Positions 1-20,130 of a DNA stretch of 64,000 nucleotides are shown here, piece after piece. Within the stretch, counting starts at the first letter, position 1; each line of letters starts with the position of its first letter. The stretch comes from Gambelia wislizenii (taxonomy: Eukaryota; Chordata; Lepidosauria; Squamata; Crotaphytidae): the NCBI GenBank assembly GCA_030847615.1, contig JAUMIR010000005.1, forward strand, positions 217,604,645-217,668,644, given 5' to 3'. The translations under genes and the position numbers were made by a program. A model generated the notes under the pieces. The model had not been told where the DNA came from and searched no databases. It saw nothing but the letters and a program-made list of their open reading frames with translations.

Positions 1-1
1 G

Positions 2-136
2 ACACTGGAGGAGATATGCAGGGTGGCGACCTGGAAAACGGCCTCCACCTTTGTTCGACATTACAGACTGGACAGGATGCAATCTGCCGAGGCAGCATTT
101 GGCAGAAGGGTCCTGCAGCAGGTAGCACAAGTCTAG
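2..136 (+). pseudogene. C-terminus of DIRS tyrosine recombinase (partial)
   Basis: The second reading frame gives about 44 residues ending in a TAG at 134-136. It contains EEICRVATW, then STFVRHYRLD, then AEAAFGRRVLQQV. This is the pattern of the DIRS recombinase end, where the tyrosine in the HY pair is the probable catalytic nucleophile. The decayed copy at 54995-55140 has the same order (DICKAAT, then AFGRWVLQ). The 5' part lies outside the window, so whether the original frame was intact cannot be judged. Confidence 0.65.
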
Positions 137-195
137 AAGAGTCCCCATTCGCCAAGCCCACCCTGAGAGGAAGCTTTTGTAAATCCCAAAGCAGA

Positions 196-285
196 CGGAT
201 GCTCTGGAGCCCTCCCCACTGGGAAAAGGAACGTTGGTCTTACCTGTGATACGTTCTTTTCCAGTGGTGAGGCGAAGAGCATCCG
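196..285. repeat. Imperfect palindrome, DIRS internal complementary region
   Basis: The left arm starts CGGATGCTCT and the right arm ends AGAGCATCCG. Arms of about 36 bases pair with a few mismatches around a spacer containing GGTCTTACCTGTGAT. Part of the same sequence recurs in inverted orientation at 571-639. In DIRS elements this region templates the circular junction during replication. Confidence 0.75.
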
Positions 286-570
286 GGCCCACCCATTGGC
301 GAATGTAGGAGGAGATGGGTGGTAGGCCCCGGACAGCAGCCCACCAGGAAGCGGGCATGGGGGGCCGAAAAGGAGGAGGTGCCTGCAGAGGAACAAGCAG
401 AGAGACCCTGAAGACAGGATTTGATCATCGTGAGACAAAGGCGCAAGAAGAGGCGCAAGGCTTTTTCAACAGACTGGCCAGCCGGGGGTCGTCCCTACTA
501 GATGACCTCACCGGGGGCGGTCCCAAAAGTTTGTTTCCTGCCTACCGGGAGCAATGGGGAGGGACAACCC

Positions 571-639
571 AAAGCAGACGGATGCTCTTCGCCTCACCAC
601 TGGAAAAGAACGTATCACAGGTAAGACCAACGTTCCTTT
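571..639. repeat. DIRS-like right terminal repeat
   Basis: Contains CGGATGCTCTTCGCC, then AAGAACGTATCACAGG, then AAGACCAACGTTCC. It is the reverse complement of the right side and spacer of the palindrome at 196-285. Confidence 0.7.
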
Positions 640-642
640 CAT

Positions 643-690
643 AGGGTTGCCATAAGTCAAATTCGACTTGCAGCAGTGGGCAGGCAAAAC
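643..690 (+). repeat. SINE 3' body fragment
   Basis: AGGGTTGCCATAAGTC followed by GACTTG matches the end of the tRNA-headed SINE body at 28671-28900. It is only a short remnant. Confidence 0.4.
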
Positions 691-699
691 CATTTTTGT

Positions 700-889
700 T
701 TTGTCAGGCCTTTGAGGGCTGACTGTTCAGGGGGAAAGGGCAGTGTTTATATTTGTTGTTCTTTTTAAAATTGTCATTTATTGATAATTTAATTATATTT
801 TTAAAAATTTTTGTATGATGTAATGCTTAAGCTGTACCTGTTTTAACTTTTGTAAGCCACCTTGAGTTCTGGACTGGGAAGAAACAGGA

Positions 890-929
<40 letters not shown>
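700..929 (+). mobile_element. L2-like LINE 3' tail ending in (AAT)n
   Basis: The AT-rich stretch ends in TGTAAGCCACCTTGAG and a run of AAT triplets, as is usual for L2/CR1-group LINE tails. No coding part is left. The triplet array runs from about 889 to 929 and is the only reason for the long poly-tyrosine frame on the minus strand. Confidence 0.5.
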
Positions 930-2034
930 GGTCATCTGTCCATTTGAAGCAACTTTTTTGTGATGTTGTGCATGGGCATATGTAAACAGAGTGTCCTGAC
1001 ATGTTGCTTTAGTCACAGTCTTGATATGATGTGCTTTCATGGCACACTTCACCATTATCAGCAAAGCCACTGAAATGGGAGAGTTGTTTACCACTCTTTT
1101 TTGTGCATGTGGTGCTACACAACCAGACACAGATCTTTTGAAAGAATTAAAATAATAATTAAAAATTATTACAGCTGGGGGAGGGGAGATGCTTTTCACT
1201 AATTCTGTCACCTTGGCACTCACTGAGCTACTCTGCATTTCAAACAGCACCAGATTATATGGGGAAGCTAGTGTTCCCAGTTTCAAAATGTGAGTGCTTG
1301 GAAAGTGCTATCTCTGAAATTCTTATAAAGCCTGGGAAAATGTGGTGTGGTGTTTGAAGTACAAATGACAGTTTGGTGTTTATCATACAGCCAAATTATT
1401 TATTTATTTTAGTAGTTTTATTTTTAACATTTGTATATTGCTTAACATAATAACCTCCCAATGGTTATGATACTCAGTTTCAAGAACAGATTCCTGTCTG
1501 TTCACTAACATGAATTTAACATGTTTAGAAAGCATGTCCAGAGTGATATAATTTCAGTCCAGGACTGGGGAGACTCTGATTTCAGTCTTCTCTGAGCCTT
1601 CTGGCTCACTGGGTAGTCAAGGGCCAGTCACTATTTCTCAGCCTTATACCTCACAGGCTTGTGTGTAAAACCCTGTACTGTAGTCACCCTGCACTCCTTG
1701 AGGGAAACAAGGGACAAAAATATAAATAAAAGTATTCAATAGAATTTCTGCCATCTGCACAAGAAATTCTTTTTCATGGTATGGTGTGATGTGAGAAGAA
1801 CTTGACATGAAAGCCGTGAAAGCCTTCGACTTCACAGCTTGACATCGATTTGTGAGATTGTATTATTTCCAATGCAGAAATGAAAAATTAGCACAGTCTG
1901 CATTTAGGGATTATAATTTATGTGGATAGTGCATCTAATCTCCCTCAAAATGTCCTGTGGATGTATACAGCTAAATCTTTTTTTTTTTTCTCTGATGTCT
2001 TTCTGTTGACCGTAAAGCTCTTATATTACTATAT
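930..2034. other. Upstream non-coding stretch, nothing recognised
   Basis: AT-rich sequence with no exon, RNA gene or element I can name. If the upstream ARHGDIB 5' exon lies beyond the window, this is intronic. Confidence 0.5.
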
Positions 2035-2432
2035 CTCTCTCTCTGGCTTTTCTTCGCAAACGAAGATTCAGGAAGGACTCATCCCGTGCTTTCTGCAAGC
2101 GCGCTGATGACTAAAAAGGCCAATCTGAGATAAACAATTCCGGTTGCAAAAAGCACAGCAGAAGGTCTCCTTGGCTGATGTTTCTGGGTTGTGATTCTTT
2201 CTGCGTTGTCATTTCTCTTCAAGACTTGTTTGGCGTGAGTTCTCAAATAAGGCTGCAGCATTGTGGATAGTGCATCTTCATGCCTCCCTATGTGAGGCCA
2301 GGGCGGACCATTGTTGGTGATCAATTTGGCCGAGCCTGAGATGTTGTTTCAGGGAGTCCTTGTATCATTTTTTTGGAGCGCCCCTCTTACGCTGACCCGT
2401 GGTGAGTTCATCGTAGAATACTATTTCTCTTT
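2035..2432 (-). mobile_element. Non-LTR retrotransposon (LINE) ORF2 C-terminal fragment
   Basis: On the minus strand this aligns through almost its whole length with the copy at 62345-62745. It includes the stretch coding for a CxxC finger (CAFCNRNCLSQIGLFSH in one frame) and the downstream GAGTCCTTCCTGAATCTTCG. Frameshifts are present, so it is inert. The LINE clade cannot be settled from this tail. Confidence 0.65.
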
Positions 2433-4453
2433 AAATCTGCACCTCATCACTTATGATCTGGATTGCTGAATGTCTTCCATTCCAATGAGCTTTCCTATTC
2501 CTCCTTTAATCTTTCCACTTACCCTTTTGGTTCTGTCCATCTGCCCATCTTACCTACTCCTCACTCTTTCTTTGTTTCCTGGTATGAAAGCATGTTAACA
2601 GACTGGCTCTTCTTGTGTCGCAAAGGGAGTTCCAGGTTAAGCCACACTACTCAGAGAGTCATTGCACACTGAATTCAGTGTTTCTTCCACCCCTTTTTGG
2701 AGAAGTTTCAGTGCTTAACGGCTGCTGCTGCTGGTAGGAGTCTACAGCCAGGGCATGTGTTGCCATAGGAACAAGCCACATGCTTCCTTCCTCCACAGGA
2801 AGAGGACCTGGTCGGAGCACAGACAACAGCTATTTTAAGTGTTATGCAGTTGAGAATTTACATGATACTTGCAGCTGGATTCATTGGCAGCTTTTTTTAA
2901 ATGTTACATTATAGGCTCCATTCAGGTATTTTTCTTGATTGCCTTTCTTTCTAAATGTCATCTCTAGCCTGTGCTCAAATTGATATAAATCTTTCTTAAG
3001 TTGCAGCATGGAATATTTGATTGCTTTTGATTGCAGTGGTTGAATCATTGAAGTGGATTGTGATAGCTGTTATTCAGTAATGGGGCTGCATGCAGGGGTG
3101 GGAGGTGATTGCTTCTAAAAGAGGTGCTAGTCTCTGTCTTAACTATGAAGAATATTTTGTTACAGACCAATGCTAGGGAGATGTGTGCAGAGCTAAGATT
3201 TTTCTGCTTAAACACTTCCTGCTCTGCATACTAGCAAACACTTAAAACCCCATTTTGAATCTAGTTTGTATGATCAGCTTTTTTTTTTTTTTTTAAGTCA
3301 TAGAACTGATAGCTTCTGGCCTGTGGTTGAATTCCCCACAGAGTTTGCACTGAGGGTGTGGCAACTGCCTGCCCTATTCTGTTGCAAGTTCAGGTAAAAA
3401 GATCCCTGAATTTTAGGTTATGTCAAAAGTAGTGGAGAATTGCTCATGCACAGAATCACCCGGTCTCACAGGTAGCAGGTATTTCTGGTTTCTAGTAGAG
3501 AAATGTATAAAAACCATAAAATGCTAACTATAACCTTAAAACAAGAGGAATATATGCTTGAATTTTCTTGGTTTTCCTTGCCCCTCCCCATTTCCATTTC
3601 CTTTTCCTTTTGTTTCATGGTGTTTTTTTTGTTTTTGTTTTTTAAGCTTTCAATCCTTTTAGGCAGGGACTGACTGGTATTTTTTTTATTGCTATGTACT
3701 GTAAGTCATTCTGAGAGCCTTTCTAGCTGCAGGGTAGGCTCCAAAGGCTACAATCAATCAATCAGTATCAGGTGTTGGCATCTCTCACTGTATTGCTGCT
3801 CTCTGTGGCTTCAGCTAGCTAAAGAATGGGGTGGGGAGTCAAGAGGAGAAGGGAAACCTTTAATATAGCTAACCTAGAAAGGTGCTGACTTCTCTGAAGG
3901 TAGAAATTTTTTTGGCTGACTGTCTCAAGTGGTGGGCTGGATGCATACCATTGGCATATGGTTATATTTTTAATGGCATATTGGCAGGTCTTGTGGGATA
4001 AGATTCTTAAAAATTTAAATACATATATTGGCTGGTATCCTGTTGGGTATTTACATCATCATAAACTGATTTACAAACATGTAAAGGTGAATCTGATGTT
4101 GCTCAATTCTTGTATTTTCAAGAGGGTAGCACAGCCATGGCTACTTCTTTGGACCATTGCACAAACAGACCAAACACTGTGGCTTTTGCACTGTATGACA
4201 AGTTGTACAGTGGGTGCCAGCTTGCTATGGGATTCATTGCACAATGGGAACTCCCATTGTGCACCCGGACACCGTACAGGTATTCCCGATACATTTCATT
4301 GTAATTCACTACATGGGTTGCATTTCCTATTAGGGATGTAGCTACTACATCATAAAGTTACAAATCAGAGCCTCTGATGCAGGATCTTGGCTGCTGTTGC
4401 TAACCATGATATAGTCACAGGAGGAAGAAATGTTAATGGCTGTTTGCATTGCT
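2433..4453. other. Non-coding stretch, nothing recognised
   Basis: Contains T-runs (for example near 3280-3296) but no convincing exon or element. It is presumably the first intron or upstream flank of ARHGDIB. Confidence 0.45.
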
Positions 4454-4690
4454 GTTTCAGTTGAGAGCCACTGTGGTCAGAGTATTGGACTGACACTTGG
4501 GAGTTGAGGTTCAAATCCCTACCAAAACATGATATGGTAACCCTAGGCCAATCATACTCTCTCTGTCTGACCTACCTACCCTCACAAGGTTGTTGTGAGA
4601 ATAAAATATGGTGGGAGAAGAACCACATACGGGTCTCAAGCACATTGGAGGAAAGGTGTGATACAAATATAACAAATAAATATTCAGGTA
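4454..4690 (+). repeat. tRNA-derived SINE
   Basis: A tRNA-like head has a B box (GGTTCAAATCC at about 4509). The body contains CTCACAAGGTTGTTGTGAG, and the tail resembles LINE 3' ends (ATACAAATATAACAAATAAAT). A related copy lies at 39310-39500. It is a retroposed copy, not a functional tRNA gene. Confidence 0.6.
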
Positions 4691-5117
4691 CACACTGCAA
4701 ACACCCTCTTCTTGATTATGTCTTCTACCATTAAACTGACTGCTAGTTGGCAGTGATTGAAAGAGCAGAGTGATGTTTTGAATGGCTGCATACTGCCTTT
4801 GTAGAGTAGTTGAGACTGGCAAATACTGCATGCAGCTAAATGGGTAGTTGTTTGCTTCACAGGTCTGACAGCAGTTAGGTTGCTGTACATCTCTTTGTTT
4901 AGAAATGTGTACAGCCTAATCAATGCATGTCTGAATTCAAGAGAATCTTCCCTTCTAATACATGAGAAGTGCCGTTGATAATTTGTGCTTTAGATGCTAT
5001 TGAGATGGTTGTACCAGTGACCAAAGTATTGTGTTTTTTTTTTCCGTCAGAAGCCCAGCTGACAGTTTCTGCCTTTCACATTAACGGCCAACTTCCTCTT
5101 CTGAGGCCAGGGTGACC

Positions 5118-14435
<9,318 letters not shown>

Positions 14436-14941
14436 GTTCCACATCACTTCCTTCTCTTTGCTTACCCTGCCAACTGTGCTGTATTACAGCCATGCCAGTC
14501 TCTGGCACCCGCATGCCATGCTTCCTCCCCACAACCCACTTGGCCCTTCTAATGTCACAAGAATGTCTGCTAACACAGGCCTCTGGACAGATTCTGTCTC
14601 TCCTGCTGCTTCATTGTAAATAATCACAAGGTATTAAACTGGGACAGACTATCCTTTCTCTGCTTGCACAGGATCAGTCCTTGAAGTGCCTTTGCTAGGA
14701 AGATGCATGGCTGCCAGCCTACCCCTATTAATATCAGGGCAGATAGGTTGTCCTCAGTCTAAAGATATATGGGCCTGAGCCTTCTGCGTTCACTGGAAAC
14801 ATCTTTGCCTATGAGTGGATTCAATCTCATTTAAGCTTATTCTAGTGTCATTTGCAAAGCTGCATTTGGAAATCTTGCCTTTATTGGTAACAGGAGACAC
14901 AGTTCCTGCCTTAGCCTGTCATGATTTTCAGTGTCTTTGAA

Positions 14942-14947
14942 AATAAA
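14942..14947 (+). terminator. Polyadenylation signal of ARHGDIB
   Basis: AATAAA 507 bases after the stop codon, followed by a TG-rich tract (TTTTGTCCTTTG, then TGAGACTGTCATGTTT) suited to 3'-end formation. An earlier ATTAAA-like site near 14633 (GTATTAAACT) could be an alternative. Confidence 0.75.
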
Positions 14948-15589
14948 ACCAGTTTTGTCCTTTGCTTCTGAGTGAGACTGTCATGTTTCATCTAATATGG
15001 TAATTTATTTTGTCCTCTATGCATGCAGATTATCAAGCTTGTCCACAAGAAGTATTAAAAATAGTTCCAGACACTTTATTTTCCATCTACTATGTTTAAC
15101 AGCTTGGAGAATAAGCTGGCCTCTAATGACTAGGAGTTATGGAGACGTTTTCTCAGTATTCCTAAAGCAATATTATCTGTGTCAGGGCTTCTTCCATTTT
15201 CTTGTATTGTATGGCCTTTATTGAGTGTTTAATATGCTGCAGCATGCTATATAGTAGAAGTGGCCAGAAGGCAGATTTTTGTGTAATTTGCAGTAGATTG
15301 GCAAGAATTTCACCTAATTATAAAATAGTAATGGTGCCAAAATTAATCCCCCCAAACATTAAATTATACTACTGAAATAGAGAAAGCTTTGGGTAAGCAG
15401 GGTAGATTTCTGTGTGGAAGGACTGTGCTGTTCCTGGACTCAGGGTTCTAGGTGTAACTTTTCAACGATTATCTGACTGGTAAGAGCATGGAATCCAAGT
15501 AAAAAAACAACAATCGATTCCACAAGCCCGTTTACCCATCCCTGCTGTACAGAATATAAATATGACAAAGTCCATATCAGATACTCTAG

Positions 15590-15712
15590 GCTATATTTCA
15601 AAGGAATGAACTGGCAAAAACACCTCTGAGCATTCCTTGCCTAAGAAAACCCTATGGAATTAATGGGGTTGCTATTAGTCAGCAGGCAATTTGAAGGCAC
15701 ACACATGCCTAT
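15590..15712 (+). repeat. SINE 3' body fragment
   Basis: CTGAGCATTCCTTGCCTAAG, then AAAACCCTATGG, then TTTGAAGGCACACA matches the 3' body of the tRNA-headed SINE at 28671-28900. The head is missing. Confidence 0.55.
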
Positions 15713-15809
15713 GGTCTATTAGAGTGGTAAGACAGGGATAGAGTTGTAACTGTGACAATGATTTATTTATACTAGCTGGACCAGGTGTACCATACGCCAT
15801 TAAAAAACT

Positions 15810-16440
15810 CTGCCCCCTGCGACCTCCCTCCACTTGTTCTTCCCCCCTGCCACCCCCTCCGCTTGTTCTGCCCCTTGCCACCCCCACCACTTGTTCTGCC
15901 CCTTGCCACCCCCACCACTTGTTCTGCCCTCTGCCACCCCCGTCTGCTTGTTCTGCCCCCGCCACCCCCGTCTGCTTGTTCTGCCCCCGCCACCCCCGTC
16001 TGCTTGTTCTGCCCCCGCCACCCCCGTCTGCTTGTTCTGCCCCCGCCACCCCTGTCTGCTTGTTCTGCCCCCTGCCACCCCCTCCACTTGTTCTGACCCC
16101 TGCCACCCCCCTCCGCTTGTTCTGCCCCCTGTGACCTCCCTCTGCTTGTTCTGCCTCCTGCCACCCCCTCCACTTGTTCTGCCCCCTGCTTCCCCTCTCC
16201 ACTTGTTCTGCCCCCTGCCACCCCCCTCTGCTTGTTCTGCCCTCCTGCCACCCCCTCTGCTTGTTCTGCCCTCCTGCCACCCCCTCTGTTTGTTCTGCCC
16301 TTGCCACCCCCCCTCTGCTTGCTCTGCCCCCTGCCACCCCCCTTCTGCTTGTTCTGCTCCCTGCCACCCCCCTCTGTTGTTCTGCCACCTCCCCTCTGTT
16401 CTCCCCCTCCACTCATTCTGCCCCTTGCCCCCCCCTGCAC
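15810..16440. repeat. C-rich minisatellite, about 20 units of 28-30 bp
   Basis: The unit is approximately CTGCCCCCTGCCACCCC followed by CTCTGCTTGTT. Four near-identical 28-base units lie around 15948-16060, and copies toward both ends are more diverged and vary in C-run length. The strands are very asymmetric, with almost no G runs on + and many on -. The unit lacks stop codons in several frames on both strands, which creates open frames up to 257 codons that are not genes. Confidence 0.93.
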
Positions 16441-16620
16441 TCCTGGACACTCCACATCCACCCCCATGCTACTCACTTTCCCTCTCCAGCAGCCATGTTT
16501 GGAATCTACATGGTCCCGCCCCCAGTGTGCTGATTGGCTGCCCAACAGACCTGTGATTGGTTGGTCAGGTTCCTAAGCTGCCAGTCAGCACTCTGGAAAT
16601 GGCAACATACCCAAGAGAAT
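16441..16620. other. Promoter-like CCAAT/GC-box flank of the minisatellite
   Basis: Read on the minus strand there are two CCAAT boxes (complement at 16533-16537 and 16556-16560) and a GGGGGCGGG box (complement near 16515-16523). No gene follows on that strand except the minisatellite, so it may be a relic of a mobile-element promoter. Confidence 0.3.
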
Positions 16621-16621
16621 T

Positions 16622-16665
<44 letters not shown>
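16621..16665 (+). repeat. (TAGA)n microsatellite
   Basis: About 11 uninterrupted TAGA units. Confidence 0.95.
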
Positions 16666-17022
16666 GGCCATCAGCATACATGGCACTTTATACGAGTGGC
16701 TTACAAATGGTTAATTTGACAGCTTCCTGCTTTCAGATTTATTATCTAAATATAACACTTAAGGAAAAGGAGATGGCAGTGGGATGGGATTTAGTCCAGC
16801 AGATGCTAGCTGCTGTTCTCTCCCTCCAAGGTGACAGCAGTGGCAGATGGGTTGGAAGGGAGGGTTTTTCAGCAGTTGCTGGGCATGATATAGCTGTGCC
16901 TGTCTGTTACTGATAAGGCAAGAATCAAGTGGGAGTGTAAGACTAGCTAAAGTAGTGGTAGAATGGTTCTAAGGATAGTAGAATTCAGAGATCAGTGTTC
17001 TGATCCAGCAAGTTTCTTTCAG

Positions 17023-17030
<8 letters not shown>

Positions 17031-17057
<27 letters not shown>
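17031..17057 (+). repeat. (GT)n microsatellite
   Basis: About 13 GT units directly after an AT run. Confidence 0.95.
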
Positions 17058-17104
17058 ATCCCAGAGCTTAGAATGTTGCGTTTGAAAGTTAATATCATAA
17101 TGTG

Positions 17105-17175
17105 TCAGGGGGGTGGACTGGATGCCCCTCGTGGTCTCTTCCAACTCTGCAATTCTATGATTTTATGATTCTATG
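17105..17175 (+). mobile_element. CR1 LINE 3' end fragment
   Basis: GGTGGACTGGATGCCCCTCG, then TGGTCTCTTCCAACTCTGC, then three ATTCTATGA-like repeats. These octamer-like terminal repeats are diagnostic of CR1. Confidence 0.75.
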
Positions 17176-17572
17176 TTAAATGTTAGCAATTCGGAAATTA
17201 ATTCACTACCATTACACTAATAACAGGTTGTTTAGTTGGTTGAATTATCCTTAACTCATAATTTGAGATGTTGGTGTTGAGCCAGATAATGAGATTTACA
17301 GCAAATGGCATGGAGGTTGTCACTGTTGACCTTGGAGGAGCACATTTGTTATTGGTTTCTTCAAAAGAATTCTTTTTGTTCTTTTAAAGTTGCCTTCCTC
17401 CAACCTGGATTTCCCCCCACATGGATTGCAAAGCTCATTATAGGATTGTTACTTGGGCTGGTGGGAGTCCAACATATCTGAGAAGTGTCAGATTGGTGAA
17501 GGCTGTCCCAAAGCATGCAATCTTGTCTTACAGCATTTTTAGTTTGTCATTCATCTACATGTCTCTTTTATT

Positions 17573-18192
17573 GGGCTTGTCTACACAGGTGAACGAATTC
17601 TGCTTCAAATCACATTTTCTAGGTCTGCAGTGATGCCGAAAACATCTTGTTAATGCCACACACATCTTATTAAAGCGAAGGAGGAGTGACGTTACCAGGA
17701 ACATATTTCCCCTAGGCAAGCTCATTTTGGTGAAAAAGGGTAGTCCTTCTATGATCATGTGTCCTGTACTTCGTATTATTTTCAGCCACATGGCCATGGC
17801 TACTCCACATTTTTTCTTCCATCATGCATGTGAATATGCAAATAGGCAGAGGTGCACTAATAATGGTATATAAATATCTGCACAAACACATCTTCAAAAA
17901 AAATAATGACTTCATGCTGGCAAAATGTAAATACAAATAGAGGAAGTAGCTGTTCCTGGCGGGAATGATTAGGTGACCCAGCCCCCCACCCCCCGCAAAG
18001 CCAACTCAGAAGCAGCCACATGTACAATACACTTCCCCCACCCCAGGAAAGTGCAGTATGAATGATAGTTCTAAAAAAATCAGATCAGGAGCGGAAAATA
18101 ACTATTTGATTCAAATCCTCAAGAAAGTTGTGTGTTTTGCCATCCCCTGTGTACAACGTGAGTACTTTTTTTTCCCTGTGTGTAGACATGCC
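17573..18192. mobile_element. Possible non-autonomous DNA transposon with short inverted ends
   Basis: GGGCTTGTCTACACAGG at the left is matched in inverted form by CCCTGTGTGTAGACATGCC at the right. No clear target duplication and no coding capacity are seen, so the assignment is tentative. Confidence 0.35.
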
Positions 18193-18454
18193 TCTTGTCA
18201 TCCCAACCAACATGTACACTTACTCTTCAAATGCCTTGTGTGTTAAAGGTTAATGAAGAGGGAGGGAGCACTGACCTACCACAAGTACAGCAGTAAATGG
18301 GTAGCTACAAAGACCAGTCACTAAATAAAGGATGGAAAATTCCTATAAATTGTTTGAGATTCTCTGAGTATATGCAGAGCAGTTTTATGTACAATTGAAT
18401 CACTGTGTCCGTCCTATCCATCCACTCCCAAACAAGAACTCTGATCTGCATATA

Positions 18455-18535
18455 TCAGCGGTAGAGCATAGGTTTTGCAAGCAGGAGCCAGGGATCCCAA
18501 GTTCAATTTGAAGCATTTCTAGTTTAAAAGATAAT
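18455..18535 (+). repeat. tRNA-derived SINE head fragment
   Basis: AGCGGTAGAGCATAGG (A-box-like) and CCAAGTTCAATTTG (degenerate B box) resemble the head of a widespread reptile tRNA SINE. No body follows. Confidence 0.4.
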
Positions 18536-19944
18536 ATATCTAAATAATAACCCTTTCTTCTCTGCATCCACCTTATCTTTAGACTGATTGGTCTAAATCT
18601 CTAAACCTCTGTTTTCAAGCCAATGAAATAAAGAATACTTGCATTCATTCATATTTAATGAATAAAGTCTGGCTCTGAAAACGACTCACTGAAATGTGCA
18701 AAGGCAGAAATATATCTAAAGACTTAAGAATTTCTCTGTTGCATCATCTGGAGAATGGGTTTATTAGAGGTGGATGGTGCAATCCTATCCTACTTACTTT
18801 TGGAGTAAGTGTCACTTAAAATTAAGAAGACTTACTTCTGAGTAGATTTTTAACAAAGACATAACAACAGGTAGTTGGACGTAAATTTTGATAGCTTTTT
18901 TCTTTTTGCTCCAGCTTTACCAAACCTCTCAAAGTGTATGACCAAACCCACAGAAGGAGGAGCTGAATAAAAAGAATGAGAAAATTGGGGAGAGAAAAGC
19001 CAAGATAGAAGGAAGTATAAGAGGCATTAGAGGGAAAGCTTACTTATTCAAGAGTTTAGCACTGTGCAAGTAACACGTTAACACATTGCAAAGAGGTTCA
19101 TTGTAGCTTAGCTCAAATAATATTATATCATGACTGGAATTCATAATTTCAGTTACAAATGTGTAACCTAAAGTTATTAATAATGGATTCATATTCATGA
19201 TCCCTACATATTCAGTAGCAAAAGTCCTCCAATCCTGAGTAAGCAGGCAGCAGCCACTGCTAGCAATGGGGTCTGTACTCTTGTTGATCAGGAAGCTGCA
19301 GAATGACATTTCCACCCTACTGCCAGCAATTTCCAATGTGAGGAGAAATTGTGAGTGGGACCCTGGTTCTGACTGTCACACTGGAGATCACCGGAGAGAG
19401 GGCAATGGAAATGTCAGTCTGCTGCATTCTGATCGGCAGGTGAACAAACCCCTGTTGCTTGCAGTGGCTGCTGCTCGCTAAGTGACAATTAGCATGAAAG
19501 GCTGGAAGACACTATTTAGCTTTGCAACTGGAAGTTGCATAGCTAAGTAGTACATCTAGAATACCGGACAACAATTTTATATTATACAGTAGAAACCAGT
19601 TCAGGGTATTGTCAGCAAAGTTACTGAAGAGAGTCACAAGGCACCTCCATCCCTAGAAAGATTCCTAGCACTTTCCTTCATATACTGTATGTTCATGGCA
19701 GGGGGAGACATCTGCCTTTTAGCCCTAAAATCCTTGGAAGGGCCCTGGTGCTAAGTACCCACATTCCATTTCAAGACTCACTTTCCTCCATGCTTTTTTT
19801 TCTTTCCCAAACGCAGCTTTTCTGCAGTCCACAAACCTAGCCCTTCTGCTCCAGAAAGTCTTCTCTTTCTTCCTCTCTGCAGTCTTCCTCAAGATATCAC
19901 ACAAATTCATGTGCCATAGAACACAGTGATGTGTTCTACATCTT
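18536..19944. other. Intergenic stretch between ARHGDIB and ERP27, nothing recognised
   Basis: No exon, element or RNA gene that I can support. Confidence 0.5.
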
Positions 19945-20130
19945 GTTATTGTTGTGTGCCTTCAAGTTGTTTCCAACTTATTGAGACCCTAAGGTGAACC
20001 TATAGCAGGATTTTCTGAGGCTGAGAGTGTGTGGCTTGCCCAAAATCACCCAGTAGGTTTTCATGGCTGAGAAGAGATTCTAACCCTGGTCTCTAGAGTC
20101 ATAGTCCAGCCCACTACACCACACTGGTTC
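19945..20130 (-). repeat. tRNA-headed SINE, reverse orientation
   Basis: TTGTGTGCCTTCAAGTTGTT, then CTAAGGTGAACCTATAGCAG, then CCCAGTAGGTTTTCATGGC, then the complement of the tRNA head (CACTACACCACACTGG). Confidence 0.75.

Larger units (their letters stand above)
1..645 (+). mobile_element. DIRS-like retrotransposon, right-hand end, truncated by window edge
   Basis: The stretch begins with the C-terminus of a tyrosine recombinase (2-136). It continues through an imperfect palindrome (196-285) and ends in a terminal copy (571-639) that is the reverse complement of part of that palindrome. A terminal repeat plus an internal complementary region is the DIRS hallmark. The arrangement mirrors the right end of the more complete element at 50734-55576, but the sequence differs enough to be another subfamily. 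The boundary near 640 is approximate, because SINE-like sequence follows directly. Confidence 0.72.

Noticed and set aside
843..1286. 147-codon minus frame with a run of tyrosines
   Set aside because: The tyrosine run is the antisense of an (AAT)n microsatellite at the end of a LINE tail.
5112..5117. GTG start six bases upstream for ARHGDIB
   Set aside because: Vertebrate ARHGDIB starts with MTEK; the ATG at 5118 has a good context and matches the family.
15810..16440. CRISPR-like array
   Set aside because: Direct tandem units without unique spacers in a vertebrate genome: a minisatellite.
15675..16576. Overlapping open frames of 216-257 codons on both strands, rich in Gly/Arg/Gln or Pro/Cys/Leu
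   Set aside because: All derive from the 28-30 bp C-rich minisatellite, whose unit lacks stops. The frames overlap in several phases and have no splice or start context.
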